Origin: an uncultured Lachnospiraceae bacterium
GTDB lineage: Bacteria; Bacillota; Clostridia; Lachnospirales; Lachnospiraceae
Direction: 5' to 3'
Assembly (NCBI GenBank): GCA_900551895.1
Contig: URXX01000001.1
Location: 62,001 to 126,000 of the forward strand
Length of the DNA: 64,000 nucleotides
Numbering within the stretch: position 1 is the stretch's first letter; every line of letters starts with the position of its first letter. The translations under genes and the position numbers were made by a program. The notes beneath the pieces were generated by a model. The model saw nothing but the letters and a program-made list of their open reading frames with translations. It searched no databases and had not been told where the DNA came from. This document shows, in pieces, positions 14,552-21,893 of this stretch.

Positions 14552-15715
14552 ATGGAACTGAATGCGGATACGGTCATCGTTGGTACAGGCGTTGCGGGAT
14601 TATTTTCCGCTTTGAATTTATCAAGAGAAAAAAAGATTATTATGATTACGAAAGCGGATATGGAGAGTAACGACTCCTTTTTAGCACAGGGTGGTATATG
14701 TGTTATGCGAAATGAAGAGGATTATAATAGTTTTTTTGAGGACACCATGAAGGCGGGACATTATGAAAATCGAAAAGAGTCTGTGGAAATTATGATTCGC
14801 AATTCCCGAGATGTGATTGAAGATTTGGTCGGATACGGTGTGGAATTTGAAAAGCGGGACGGAGATTTTGCTTATACGCGGGAAGGGGCGCATTCCCGAC
14901 CTCGTATTTTATATCATGCCGATGTTACAGGAAAAGAAATTACAAGTAAATTACTTGAACAGGTAAAAAAACTTGAAAATGTTACGATATATGAATACAC
15001 AACAATGACGGATATTATAGAGAAGGACGGAAAGTGTATTGGAATAGAAGCGGAAAATGCAGAGGGACATTTGAGTATTTACGGAGAAAATACGATTTTG
15101 GCTACGGGAGGAATTGGTGGAAAATATAAACATTCTACAAACTATCCGCATTTAACCGGAGATGCCATTGATATTTCCAAAAAACACGGCGTTCGTTTGG
15201 AACATTTGGATTATGTGCAGATACATCCGACCACTTTGTATTCAAAAAAAGCGGGAAGAAGATTTCTCATTTCGGAGTCTGTTCGAGGAGAGGGCGCTGT
15301 TTTATATAATAAGAAGAGAGAGAGATTTGTGGATGAACTTCTTCCGCGTGATGTAGTGGCAAAAGCAATTCAGGAGCAGATGAAAGAAGACAAAACGGAG
15401 TATGTATGGCTTTCTATGGAACATATTCCGAAAGAAACCATTTTAAATCATTTTCCCAATATTTATCAAAAATGTTTAGAAGAGGGATATGACGTGACAA
15501 AAGAGTGTATTCCGGTTGTGCCGGCACAGCATTATTTTATGGGCGGCATTTGGGTGGACAGCGACAGTCGAACGTCCATGCCGAATTTATATGCGGTTGG
15601 AGAAACAAGTTGCAACGGCGTACACGGGAAAAATCGTTTGGCAAGCAATTCCTTGCTGGAGAGCGTTGTGTTTGCAAAAAGAGCGGTAAAGAAAATTGAG
15701 AGAGAATCAGTATAG
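14552..15715 (+). CDS. nadB: L-aspartate oxidase
   Basis: This FAD enzyme oxidises L-aspartate to iminoaspartate, the substrate of NadA. The dinucleotide-binding motif is VIVGTGVAGLFSALNL at residues 9-24. The FAD/substrate region has FLAQGGICV. Later motifs are TRIPGAHSRPR-like (REGAHSRPRILYHAD), GVRLEHLDYVQIHPTTL, RGEGAVL and the C-terminal GGIWVDSDSRTSMPNLYAVGETSCNGVHG followed by NRLASNSLLE. At 387 residues it stops right after the FAD domain and lacks the extra C-terminal helical domain of the roughly 530-residue enzymes. The capping and FAD domains are complete, and short forms occur in Clostridia. Confidence 0.96.
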   Translation: MELNADTVIVGTGVAGLFSALNLSREKKIIMITKADMESNDSFLAQGGICVMRNEEDYNSFFEDTMKAGHYENRKESVEIMIRNSRDVIEDLVGYGVEFEKRDGDFAYTREGAHSRPRILYHADVTGKEITSKLLEQVKKLENVTIYEYTTMTDIIEKDGKCIGIEAENAEGHLSIYGENTILATGGIGGKYKHSTNYPHLTGDAIDISKKHGVRLEHLDYVQIHPTTLYSKKAGRRFLISESVRGEGAVLYNKKRERFVDELLPRDVVAKAIQEQMKEDKTEYVWLSMEHIPKETILNHFPNIYQKCLEEGYDVTKECIPVVPAQHYFMGGIWVDSDSRTSMPNLYAVGETSCNGVHGKNRLASNSLLESVVFAKRAVKKIERESV

Positions 15716-15729
15716 AGGAGAGAAGAAAA

Positions 15730-16584
15730 ATGAATACAATTACAATGAATTTACAGGCAGATAAATTAATTCGCGAGGCACTTTGTGAAGATATTTCAAG
15801 CGAGGATGTGACAACGAATTCCGTAATGAAAGAAGCGGTGACAGGAGAAGTTGATTTATTATGTAAGGAGGACGGTGTGATTGCCGGATTGAAAGTATTT
15901 GAGAGAGTGTTTCATTTATTAGATGAAAATGTAAAAGTGGAATTTTACTGTAAAGACGGAGATAAGGTAAAGAACGGACAGTTAATGGCAAAGGTGAAAG
16001 GAGATATCCGCGTACTTCTTTCGGGAGAGCGTGTGGCATTAAACTATTTGCAGAGAATGAGCGGTATTGCTACATATACAAATGCTGTGGCTGCACTTTT
16101 AGAAGGGACAAAAACAAAACTTCTCGATACAAGAAAGACAACACCGAATATGAGAATTTTTGAAAAATATGCGGTTCGCGTGGGAGGCGGATATAATCAC
16201 CGTTATAATTTATCTGACGGAGTTCTCTTAAAAGATAATCATATCGGGGCAGCAGGCAGTGTGACAAAAGCCATTGAAATGGCAAAGGAATACGCTCCGT
16301 TTGTAAGAAAAATCGAAGTGGAAGTAGAAAATTTGGATATGGTAAAAGAAGCGGTGGAAGCGGGTGCAGATATTATTATGTTGGATAATATGACACCGAA
16401 GGAAATGCAGGAGGCAATTCAAATTATTGACGGAAGAGCGGAAACAGAATGTTCGGGAAATGTGACAAAAGAAAATATCGGTCGTGTAACTTCTTTGGGC
16501 GTAGATTATATTTCCAGCGGAGCGTTGACACATTCTGCACCGATTTTAGATATTTCCTTAAAAAACCTTCATGCAGTTTCTTAG
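15730..16584 (+). CDS. nadC: nicotinate-nucleotide pyrophosphorylase (carboxylating)
   Basis: This enzyme converts quinolinate plus PRPP to nicotinate mononucleotide with loss of CO2, the last step of this operon's pathway. It has 284 residues. Diagnostic segments are REALCEDISSEDVTTNSV at the N-terminus, GERVALNYLQRMSGIAT, LLDTRKTTPNMR (PRPP/quinolinate-binding), GGGYNHRYNLSDGVLLKDNHI, and the barrel ends EVEVENLDMVKEA and IMLDNMTP. It starts 14 bases after nadB and overlaps niaR by 14 bases, which indicates translational coupling. Confidence 0.97.
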   Translation: MNTITMNLQADKLIREALCEDISSEDVTTNSVMKEAVTGEVDLLCKEDGVIAGLKVFERVFHLLDENVKVEFYCKDGDKVKNGQLMAKVKGDIRVLLSGERVALNYLQRMSGIATYTNAVAALLEGTKTKLLDTRKTTPNMRIFEKYAVRVGGGYNHRYNLSDGVLLKDNHIGAAGSVTKAIEMAKEYAPFVRKIEVEVENLDMVKEAVEAGADIIMLDNMTPKEMQEAIQIIDGRAETECSGNVTKENIGRVTSLGVDYISSGALTHSAPILDISLKNLHAVS

Positions 16585-17110
16585 TGAGGAGGACACAATG
16601 ACGGGTTCAGAGAGAAGAGAAGATATTATCAGTCAGATACAGAACAGTACAACGGCAGTATCGGGCAAGAAACTTGCATCTGCATATGATGTGAGCCGTC
16701 AGGTAATTGTACAGGACATTGCGTTAATTCGTGCAATGGGATATGATATTATTTCCACGAACAGAGGGTATATTCTAAATGCTCCAAAATCAATCAGCAG
16801 AGTATTTAAAGTGCGTCATACAGATGAGCAGTTGGAAGAAGAATTGTGTGTGATTGTTGACAATGGCGGGTGCATGGATAATGTGATGATTAATCACAGA
16901 GTGTATGGGCATATGGAAGCAAATTTGCAGATTAATTCCAGAAGAAAAATAAAAGAATTTATAGACGATATTCATAGTGGAAAATCAAGTCCGCTGAAAA
17001 ACATTACTTCCGGTTATCATTATCATAAAGTGAGTGCGGACAGCGTGGAAACATTAGATATGATCGAGGAAGAGTTGGAGAAAAAGGGATTTTTGATTCA
17101 GGCGGGATAG
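16571..17110 (+). CDS. niaR: NAD biosynthesis repressor NiaR
   Basis: This 179-residue regulator has an N-terminal winged HTH (REDIISQIQNSTTAVSGKKLASAYDVSRQVIVQDIALIRAMG, seen as residues about 12-55). The C-terminal 3H domain is named for three conserved metal-ligand His; here they are in NHRVYGHMEANL and SGYHYHKVS. With nicotinic acid as corepressor, NiaR shuts off niacin and NAD genes. The first Met lies within nadC, and a later ATG (16598) preceded by GAGGAGGAC is the better start and would remove the overlap. Location at the end of nadABC plus the palindrome at the nadA promoter implies autoregulation. Confidence 0.93.
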   Translation: MQFLSEEDTMTGSERREDIISQIQNSTTAVSGKKLASAYDVSRQVIVQDIALIRAMGYDIISTNRGYILNAPKSISRVFKVRHTDEQLEEELCVIVDNGGCMDNVMINHRVYGHMEANLQINSRRKIKEFIDDIHSGKSSPLKNITSGYHYHKVSADSVETLDMIEEELEKKGFLIQAG

Positions 17111-17118
17111 AATAATAA

Positions 17119-17140
17119 AAGGCGGAATTTTCCGCCTTCT
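17119..17140. terminator. bidirectional terminator between niaR and hsp20
   Basis: The compact hairpin AAAAGGCGGAA-TT-TTCCGCCTT carries A-rich sequence on one side and T-rich on the other. It lies 7 bases after the niaR stop and 13 bases before the hsp20 stop. Confidence 0.85.
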
Positions 17141-17153
17141 ATTAGTCTGTCTG

Positions 17154-17576
17154 CTATTCTATTGTAATGAGTTTCGGTTGTTCTGCAACCTGAGGAGTAT
17201 CTTTTGGTACTTGTAAGCGAAGAATTCCGTCTTTGAAAGCGGCTTTAATATCTTCCTGCGTTACCTGTTCGCCTACATAGAAACTTCTATTGCAGCTTCC
17301 CGTATAACGTTCTTTGCGGATGCAGTTTCCTTTGGCATCTTTTTCTTCGTTTGTCTGATTTTTCTCAGCAGTAATTGTCAGATAACCGTTCTTCAAATCA
17401 GCCCGAATATCTTCTTTTGCAAATCCCGGCAGTTCCATTTCTATTAAATAATTTCCATCTTTTTCATGGATGTCAGTCTTCATAATTTGTGAAGAGGCAT
17501 TCTCAAAAGGACGAGTAAAGAACGGGTCTTTAAACATTTCGTCAAATAAATCATAATTTCTGTTTGCTAATAACAT
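17154..17576 (-). CDS. Hsp20/alpha-crystallin small heat shock protein
   Basis: This is a 140-residue ATP-independent holdase chaperone of the cytoplasm. The alpha-crystallin domain (about residues 35-125) has DIHEKDGNYLIEMELPGFAKEDI, the G-x-L-type motif LKNGYLTITAEKN, the SFYVGEQVTQEDIKAAFKDGIL turn, and a conserved GILRLQVPK end. The C-terminal tail PKLITIE carries the I-x-I oligomerisation motif. AAGGAGG lies before the start. The promoter is a clear vegetative one and no CIRCE element is seen. Confidence 0.95.
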   Translation of the reverse strand: MLLANRNYDLFDEMFKDPFFTRPFENASSQIMKTDIHEKDGNYLIEMELPGFAKEDIRADLKNGYLTITAEKNQTNEEKDAKGNCIRKERYTGSCNRSFYVGEQVTQEDIKAAFKDGILRLQVPKDTPQVAEQPKLITIE

Positions 17577-17622
17577 AGGTCATACCTCCTTGATAAATAC
17601 ATTTGTTTTATTTGTTCTATAT

Positions 17623-17654
17623 ATTATATAACACTTAAAAGAAAGAATGTCAAC
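17623..17654 (-). promoter_or_regulatory. promoter of hsp20
   Basis: On the minus strand there is a perfect -35 TTGACA (17649-17654) and a -10 region TATATAAT (17623-17630), with a spacer of 18 bases to TATATA. No CIRCE or CtsR repeat was seen around it. Confidence 0.6.
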
Positions 17655-17685
17655 ACTATTTTTAAAAAAATTGAAAAAATGTAAG

Positions 17686-17757
17686 TTGACAAAAAACGGG
17701 GAGAGTATATAATTAAATACGAAGAAAGTTTTAAAAAGAACAATTCTAAAAGAAACT
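17686..17757 (+). promoter_or_regulatory. promoter and probable MarR operator of the MarR-MATE operon
   Basis: TTGACA (17686-17691) and TATAAT (17708-17713) are spaced 16 bases apart. Downstream, 17727-17757 is a 31-base inverted repeat, AGTTT-N5-AGAA-CAA-TTCT-N5-AAACT, located between the transcription start and the ribosome binding site. It is a natural autoregulatory site for the adjacent MarR protein. Confidence 0.6.
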
Positions 17758-17774
17758 ATTAAGGAGTGGAGGTT

Positions 17775-18230
17775 ATGAACAATATAACGGATATACTTTT
17801 AATGATTCGCGGACTGGGGAAATTAAATGATAAATGTTTAGAAACTGTGAGAAAAGAATATGAACTTTCCCAAATGGAAGTCATTATCATGGGCTTTTTA
17901 CATAATAATCCGGATAAAGATACGGTGGGAGATATTTCCTCATGGCGTATGCTTCCAAAGGGGAATGTATCACAGGGAGTGGAATCTCTTATTCAGAAAG
18001 GATTTTTGGAACGCTTTCCTGATAAGGAGGATAGGAGAAAAGTACATCTTTGCATTACAAATAAGGCTGACGAAATGGTTTGTGGAATTGACAGAGCGAG
18101 AGCAGAATATAATACACAAATTTTTGACGGACTTTCGGAAGAAGAAAAGAAAATATATTTTCAGATAAACGAAAAGATACTGGAAAATGTTTTTAAAGGT
18201 TTGGAAAGGGGAAAACAGGATGAAGGATAA
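17775..18230 (+). CDS. MarR family transcriptional regulator
   Basis: This is a winged-helix repressor of about 151 residues. The start at 17775 is chosen because GTGGAGG sits just before it; the upstream in-frame GTG overlaps that site. The DNA-binding core is LSQMEVIIMGFLHNN, then SSWRMLPKGNVSQGVESLIQKGFLER, with the wing PDKEDRRKVHLCIT. Flanking helices form the dimer interface. It overlaps the MATE transporter gene by 11 bases, so it likely represses that efflux pump in response to a drug or metabolite. Confidence 0.92.
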   Translation: MNNITDILLMIRGLGKLNDKCLETVRKEYELSQMEVIIMGFLHNNPDKDTVGDISSWRMLPKGNVSQGVESLIQKGFLERFPDKEDRRKVHLCITNKADEMVCGIDRARAEYNTQIFDGLSEEEKKIYFQINEKILENVFKGLERGKQDEG

Positions 18231-19581
18231 CAAGGATTTTTTAGGAACAGAGCCGGTCGGTAAGTTGCTAATGAAATTAGCACTTCCTACTGTGGCTGCA
18301 CAGATTATTAATATGCTTTATAATATTGTAGACAGAATTTATATCGGGCATATTAAAGATGTAGGAGCATTGGCGCTGACCGGTGTGGGCGTATGTATGC
18401 CGTTAATTATGATTGTGGCAGCATTTGCGGCGTTAATCAGTAATGGCGGCGCTCCGAGGGCAACTATTTTTATGGGAAAAGGGGATAAAGAGTCGGCAGA
18501 AAAAACATTAGGCAACTGTTTTTCTTTGCAGATTGTTATTTCCCTTTTATTGACAACGATACTTCTCGTATTTAATAGGCAGTTTTTAATGGCATTTGGC
18601 GCAAGCAAAAACACAATCGAGTATGGTGTAAATTACATGAACATCTATGCCATTGGTACGATTTTCGTACAGTTGACATTGGGAATGAATGCCTTTATTA
18701 CTGCACAGGGATTTGCAAAAACAGGAATGCTTTCCGTTTTAATCGGAGCAATTTCCAATATTATATTAGACCCGATTTTTATTTTCGGATTGGATTTAGG
18801 GGTTAGAGGAGCGGCTCTTGCCACTGTTCTTTCACAGGCATTATCTTGTATTTGGGTACTATGCTTTTTATTTGGAAAGAAAACAAATTTAAAAATAAAA
18901 AAATGTTACATGAAATGGGAAAAAAGAATTATTCTTCCAAGTTTAGCGCTCGGACTTTCCGTATTTATTATGCAGGCAAGTGAAAGCGTCATTTCCGTAT
19001 GCTTCAATTCTTCTTTATTGAAATATGGCGGAGATATTGCCGTAGGAGCAATGACAATTTTAACAAGTGTAATGCAGTTTGCCATGCTTCCGCTACAGGG
19101 GCTTGGTCAGGGGGCGCAGCCGATTATCAGTTACAACTATGGTGCGAAAAATGTAAAACGTGTAAAATCGGCATATAAACTGTTGCTAAAAACAAGTCTT
19201 TCTTATGCGGTGTTATTATGGGGAATGATTATGCTGTTTCCGCAAATCTTTGCACAAATGTTTACGTCTGATAAGGCATTACTTGGATTTACAAGCACGG
19301 CGCTTCGTGTTTACATGGCAGCATTAGTTATCTTCGGTATTCAAATGGCGTGCCAGATGACATTTAACTCATTAGGAAATGCAAAGGCATCTATCGCTGT
19401 TGCGGTAATGAGAAAATTTGTTTTATTGATTCCGTTGATTTATATTATGCCTCACATTTATACGGCAGATAAAACGGTAGCGGTTTATATGGCTGAACCA
19501 ATCGCCGATGTTTTGGCAGTGACATTTACCGTCATTTTATTTATCTTCCAATTTAAGAAAGCATTGAAAGAAATTTCATAA
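18220..19581 (+). CDS. MATE family multidrug efflux transporter
   Basis: This is a 453-residue, twelve-helix membrane antiporter that extrudes organic cations and drugs using a sodium or proton gradient. The start at 18220 has AAGGGGAAAACAGG before it. Family hallmarks are the PTVAAQIINMLYNIVDRIYIG segment (helix 1), the two repeated six-helix halves, and the repeat-two counterpart LSVFIMQASESVISVCFN plus QGLGQGAQPIISYNYGAKN. It is translationally coupled to the MarR gene. Membrane specificity cannot be deduced. Confidence 0.94.
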   Translation: MKDNKDFLGTEPVGKLLMKLALPTVAAQIINMLYNIVDRIYIGHIKDVGALALTGVGVCMPLIMIVAAFAALISNGGAPRATIFMGKGDKESAEKTLGNCFSLQIVISLLLTTILLVFNRQFLMAFGASKNTIEYGVNYMNIYAIGTIFVQLTLGMNAFITAQGFAKTGMLSVLIGAISNIILDPIFIFGLDLGVRGAALATVLSQALSCIWVLCFLFGKKTNLKIKKCYMKWEKRIILPSLALGLSVFIMQASESVISVCFNSSLLKYGGDIAVGAMTILTSVMQFAMLPLQGLGQGAQPIISYNYGAKNVKRVKSAYKLLLKTSLSYAVLLWGMIMLFPQIFAQMFTSDKALLGFTSTALRVYMAALVIFGIQMACQMTFNSLGNAKASIAVAVMRKFVLLIPLIYIMPHIYTADKTVAVYMAEPIADVLAVTFTVILFIFQFKKALKEIS

Positions 19582-19632
19582 AGTGTCAAAAGAAAATTCC
19601 ATTCATATATTACTAACGGAGGTGTGAGTAGT

Positions 19633-20427
19633 ATGAGTGGAATTTTTTTTGCCTTTTTGGGAGGAATGGTTACATTATCCGTTACCACTTTGGGAGCGGC
19701 GGGTATATTTTTTGTAAAAAAGCAGATAAGTGAGAAATGGCAGAATGGATTTTTAGGATTTGCAGGAGGAGTGATGATTGCGGCATCCGTATGGTCACTG
19801 CTTCTTCCGGGGATTGATTTTGCGGAAGAAAACGGACAGATTGGCTGGCTTGTCATTACAGGCGGATTTCTGTTCGGTGTAATCATACTTTTACTGGCAG
19901 ATTTTTTGTTGCAGAAATGGTATAAAAAACAGAGGGAAAAGCCGATTACATTAAAACAAAGTACGTCCATGCTTGTTTTGGCAATTACCGTTCACAATAT
20001 TCCGGAGGGAATGTCGGTTGGGCTTGCATTTGCATTGGCAGGACAGAACAGGGAAGATATTGCGCTGATGTCAGGGGCGGTTGCATTGACAATAGGGATT
20101 GCCATTCAAAACTTTCCGGAGGGTACAGCAGTTGCCCTTCCGCTTATGAAGGAAGGTATGTCAAAGAAAAAAGCATTTATAATAGGAAGTATGACAGCAG
20201 TAGTTGAACCGATTTTTGCTGTTTTGGCAGCGATTTTTGCCGGTATGACACAGTCATCTATATCGGTATTTTTGGCGTTTGCGGCAGGCACAATGATTTA
20301 CGTAGTTGTGGAGGAATTAATTCCTGAAGCACATATGGATGGAAACGGAGAGGAAGGCAAAGAGGGGACACTTGGATTTGTCGTAGGTTTTCTTGTAATG
20401 ATGATATTAGATGTGGCATTGGGATAA
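19633..20427 (+). CDS. ZIP family divalent metal transporter
   Basis: This is a roughly 264-residue membrane transporter that imports zinc or related divalent ions. The start at 19633 follows GGAGGTG at 9-base spacing; a GTG at 19624 overlaps that site and is less likely. Metal-site helices are visible: VHNIPEGMSVGLAFALAG (helix 4) and QNFPEGTAVALPLMKEG (helix 5), with the conserved HNxPEG/NFPEG pairs. EELIPEAHMDG follows near the end. It has eight predicted helices and is 51 bases after the MATE gene, but functionally separate. Confidence 0.93.
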   Translation: MSGIFFAFLGGMVTLSVTTLGAAGIFFVKKQISEKWQNGFLGFAGGVMIAASVWSLLLPGIDFAEENGQIGWLVITGGFLFGVIILLLADFLLQKWYKKQREKPITLKQSTSMLVLAITVHNIPEGMSVGLAFALAGQNREDIALMSGAVALTIGIAIQNFPEGTAVALPLMKEGMSKKKAFIIGSMTAVVEPIFAVLAAIFAGMTQSSISVFLAFAAGTMIYVVVEELIPEAHMDGNGEEGKEGTLGFVVGFLVMMILDVALG

Positions 20428-20477
20428 AAAAGACTTTATAATATGGGTAAAGAAAAGTGAGGAAAGAAGGAAGTACA

Positions 20478-21518
20478 ATGTTAGCATATGTATATGAAGA
20501 TACGGGAAAATTTTGTATGGAGGAGAGGGAAAAACCAAAGTTGCTATATCCGACAGATGCGATTGTCCGCGTCACATTAGCAAGCATCTGTTCCAGTGAT
20601 ATTCATATTAAACACGGTGCTGTTCCAAGAGCAGTAAAAGGAATTACCGTAGGGCATGAAATGGTCGGCGTTGTGGAAGAAGTGGGAAGCGAAGTAGAAA
20701 ACGTAAAAGTCGGCGACAGAGTAACGGTGAATGTGGAAACTTTTTGTGGAAAATGTTATTTCTGCGAGAAGGGATTTGTGAATAATTGTACGGATGAGCA
20801 TGGAGGCTGGGCGTTAGGGTGTCGGATAGACGGCGGGCAGGCAGAATATGTTCGCGTGCCTTTTGCTGAACAGGGGTTAAATAAAATTCCAAGTTCGGTT
20901 ACGGATGAGGAGGCGCTGTTTGTCGGTGATGTACTTGCAACGGGATATTGGGCGACAAGAATTTCGGAGATAGGGCAGGAGGACACGGTTGTGATTATCG
21001 GAGGCGGTCCTACAGGTATCTGTACATTACTTTGCGTAATGCTAAAAAATCCAAAGAGAATTATTTTATGTGAAACCGATGCGGAGAGAGTGGCGTTTAT
21101 TAGGAAACATTATCCGCAGGTCTTGGTTGTCAATCCAAAGGAAACGGATGTAGAGGAATTTGTACGAAAAAACAGTGATCACAGAGGTGCGGACAGAGTG
21201 TTGGAAGTTGCAGGAAGTTCTTCGACATTTGAATTGGCATGGAAAATCGCAAGACCAAATGCGGTTGTGACAGTTGTTGCTCTTTATGAAGAAACTCAGT
21301 CGTTACCGCTTCCACAGATGTACGGGAAAAATTTGATTTTTAAAACGGGCGGGGTTGACGGCTGTGATTGTGATGCGATTTTGAGATTAATTGAGGAGAG
21401 AAAGATAGATACGACACCGTTAATTACACATACATTTCCGTTAAGTGAAATTGAAAAAGCATATGATTTATTTGAAAATAGAAAAGACGGGGTAATAAAA
21501 ATAGCAATAAGACCGTAG
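20478..21518 (+). CDS. zinc-dependent alcohol dehydrogenase family protein
   Basis: This is a medium-chain dehydrogenase of about 346 residues. The start at 20478 has GAAGGAAG before it. The catalytic zinc ligands are in ICSSDIHIKHG (Cys) and GITVGHEMVG (His-Glu). The four-cysteine structural zinc loop is CGKCYFCEKGFVNNC. The NAD(P)-binding motif is VVIIGGGPTGICTLL, and EVAGSSSTFELAW follows. The closest described groups are polyol/alcohol or threonine dehydrogenase types. The exact substrate is not readable. Confidence 0.9.
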   Translation: MLAYVYEDTGKFCMEEREKPKLLYPTDAIVRVTLASICSSDIHIKHGAVPRAVKGITVGHEMVGVVEEVGSEVENVKVGDRVTVNVETFCGKCYFCEKGFVNNCTDEHGGWALGCRIDGGQAEYVRVPFAEQGLNKIPSSVTDEEALFVGDVLATGYWATRISEIGQEDTVVIIGGGPTGICTLLCVMLKNPKRIILCETDAERVAFIRKHYPQVLVVNPKETDVEEFVRKNSDHRGADRVLEVAGSSSTFELAWKIARPNAVVTVVALYEETQSLPLPQMYGKNLIFKTGGVDGCDCDAILRLIEERKIDTTPLITHTFPLSEIEKAYDLFENRKDGVIKIAIRP

Positions 21519-21525
21519 AGATAAG

Positions 21526-21555
21526 TGGACTGTCGTAAAGATAGTCCATTTTTTT
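21526..21555 (+). terminator. terminator after the alcohol dehydrogenase gene
   Basis: The stem TGGACTGTC / GATAGTCCA, with a GTAAA loop and one G-T pair, is followed by T7. It separates the dehydrogenase from the kdp operon. Confidence 0.85.
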
Positions 21556-21572
21556 GTGCATTATTGATGAAA

Positions 21573-21611
21573 TTTTAATACGGTTTTAATATTACAGCCC
21601 TGCATTATAAT
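21573..21611 (+). promoter_or_regulatory. kdp operon promoter with KdpE-like direct repeats
   Basis: TTTTAAT occurs at 21573-21579 and again at 21584-21590, an 11-base (one helical turn) repeat typical of OmpR/PhoB-type response regulators. The second copy covers the expected -35 of a TATAAT at 21606-21611. A weak -35 under an activator site fits KdpE activation. A second TATAAT occurs at 21637-21642. Confidence 0.55.
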
Positions 21612-21678
21612 ACTGATTTAAAATCTTTTATGCTATTATAATTCCTGCTAGAAAGGAAAGAAAAAGGAAGGGATAAGT

Positions 21679-21792
21679 ATGGATTTATTAATGATTTTAA
21701 TTCTGGCGATTTGTTTTGGCAGTATGAAATTACTGGTTGACTGGTGTGAAAAGCAGGTAGGAACTGCTGCGACAAGGGAGGAAGAAAAATGA
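21679..21792 (+). CDS. small membrane peptide preceding KdpF (37 residues)
   Basis: This ORF has a GGAAGGGATAAGT binding site. It has one hydrophobic helix (LLMILILAICFGSMKLLV) followed by DWCEKQVGTAATREEEK. Its stop overlaps the kdpF start by 4 bases (ATGA), so it belongs to the kdp transcript. Small single-helix ORFs with a W-C-E-like motif occur upstream of kdpF in several other bacterial groups, as I recall, but they are usually left unannotated. An assembly or regulatory role with KdpFABC is an inference. Confidence 0.7.
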   Translation: MDLLMILILAICFGSMKLLVDWCEKQVGTAATREEEK

Positions 21793-21866
21793 TACTATTG
21801 ATTATTCTTATTTTATTGCTTGCCGGATATTTATTCTATGCGTTGATTTATCCGGAAAAACTATAA
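21789..21866 (+). CDS. kdpF: KdpF subunit of the potassium-transporting ATPase
   Basis: This is a 25-residue single-helix peptide, MILLIILILLLAGYLFYALI then YPEKL, immediately upstream of kdpA. Gly-Tyr-Leu-x-Tyr-Ala-Leu followed by a proline/acidic end is the KdpF pattern. The peptide stabilises the KdpFABC complex in the membrane. GGGAGGAAGAAA serves as its binding site inside the preceding ORF. Confidence 0.88.
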   Translation: MILLIILILLLAGYLFYALIYPEKL

Positions 21867-21893
21867 AAGATATAAATTTGGAGGAAAAAAGTC

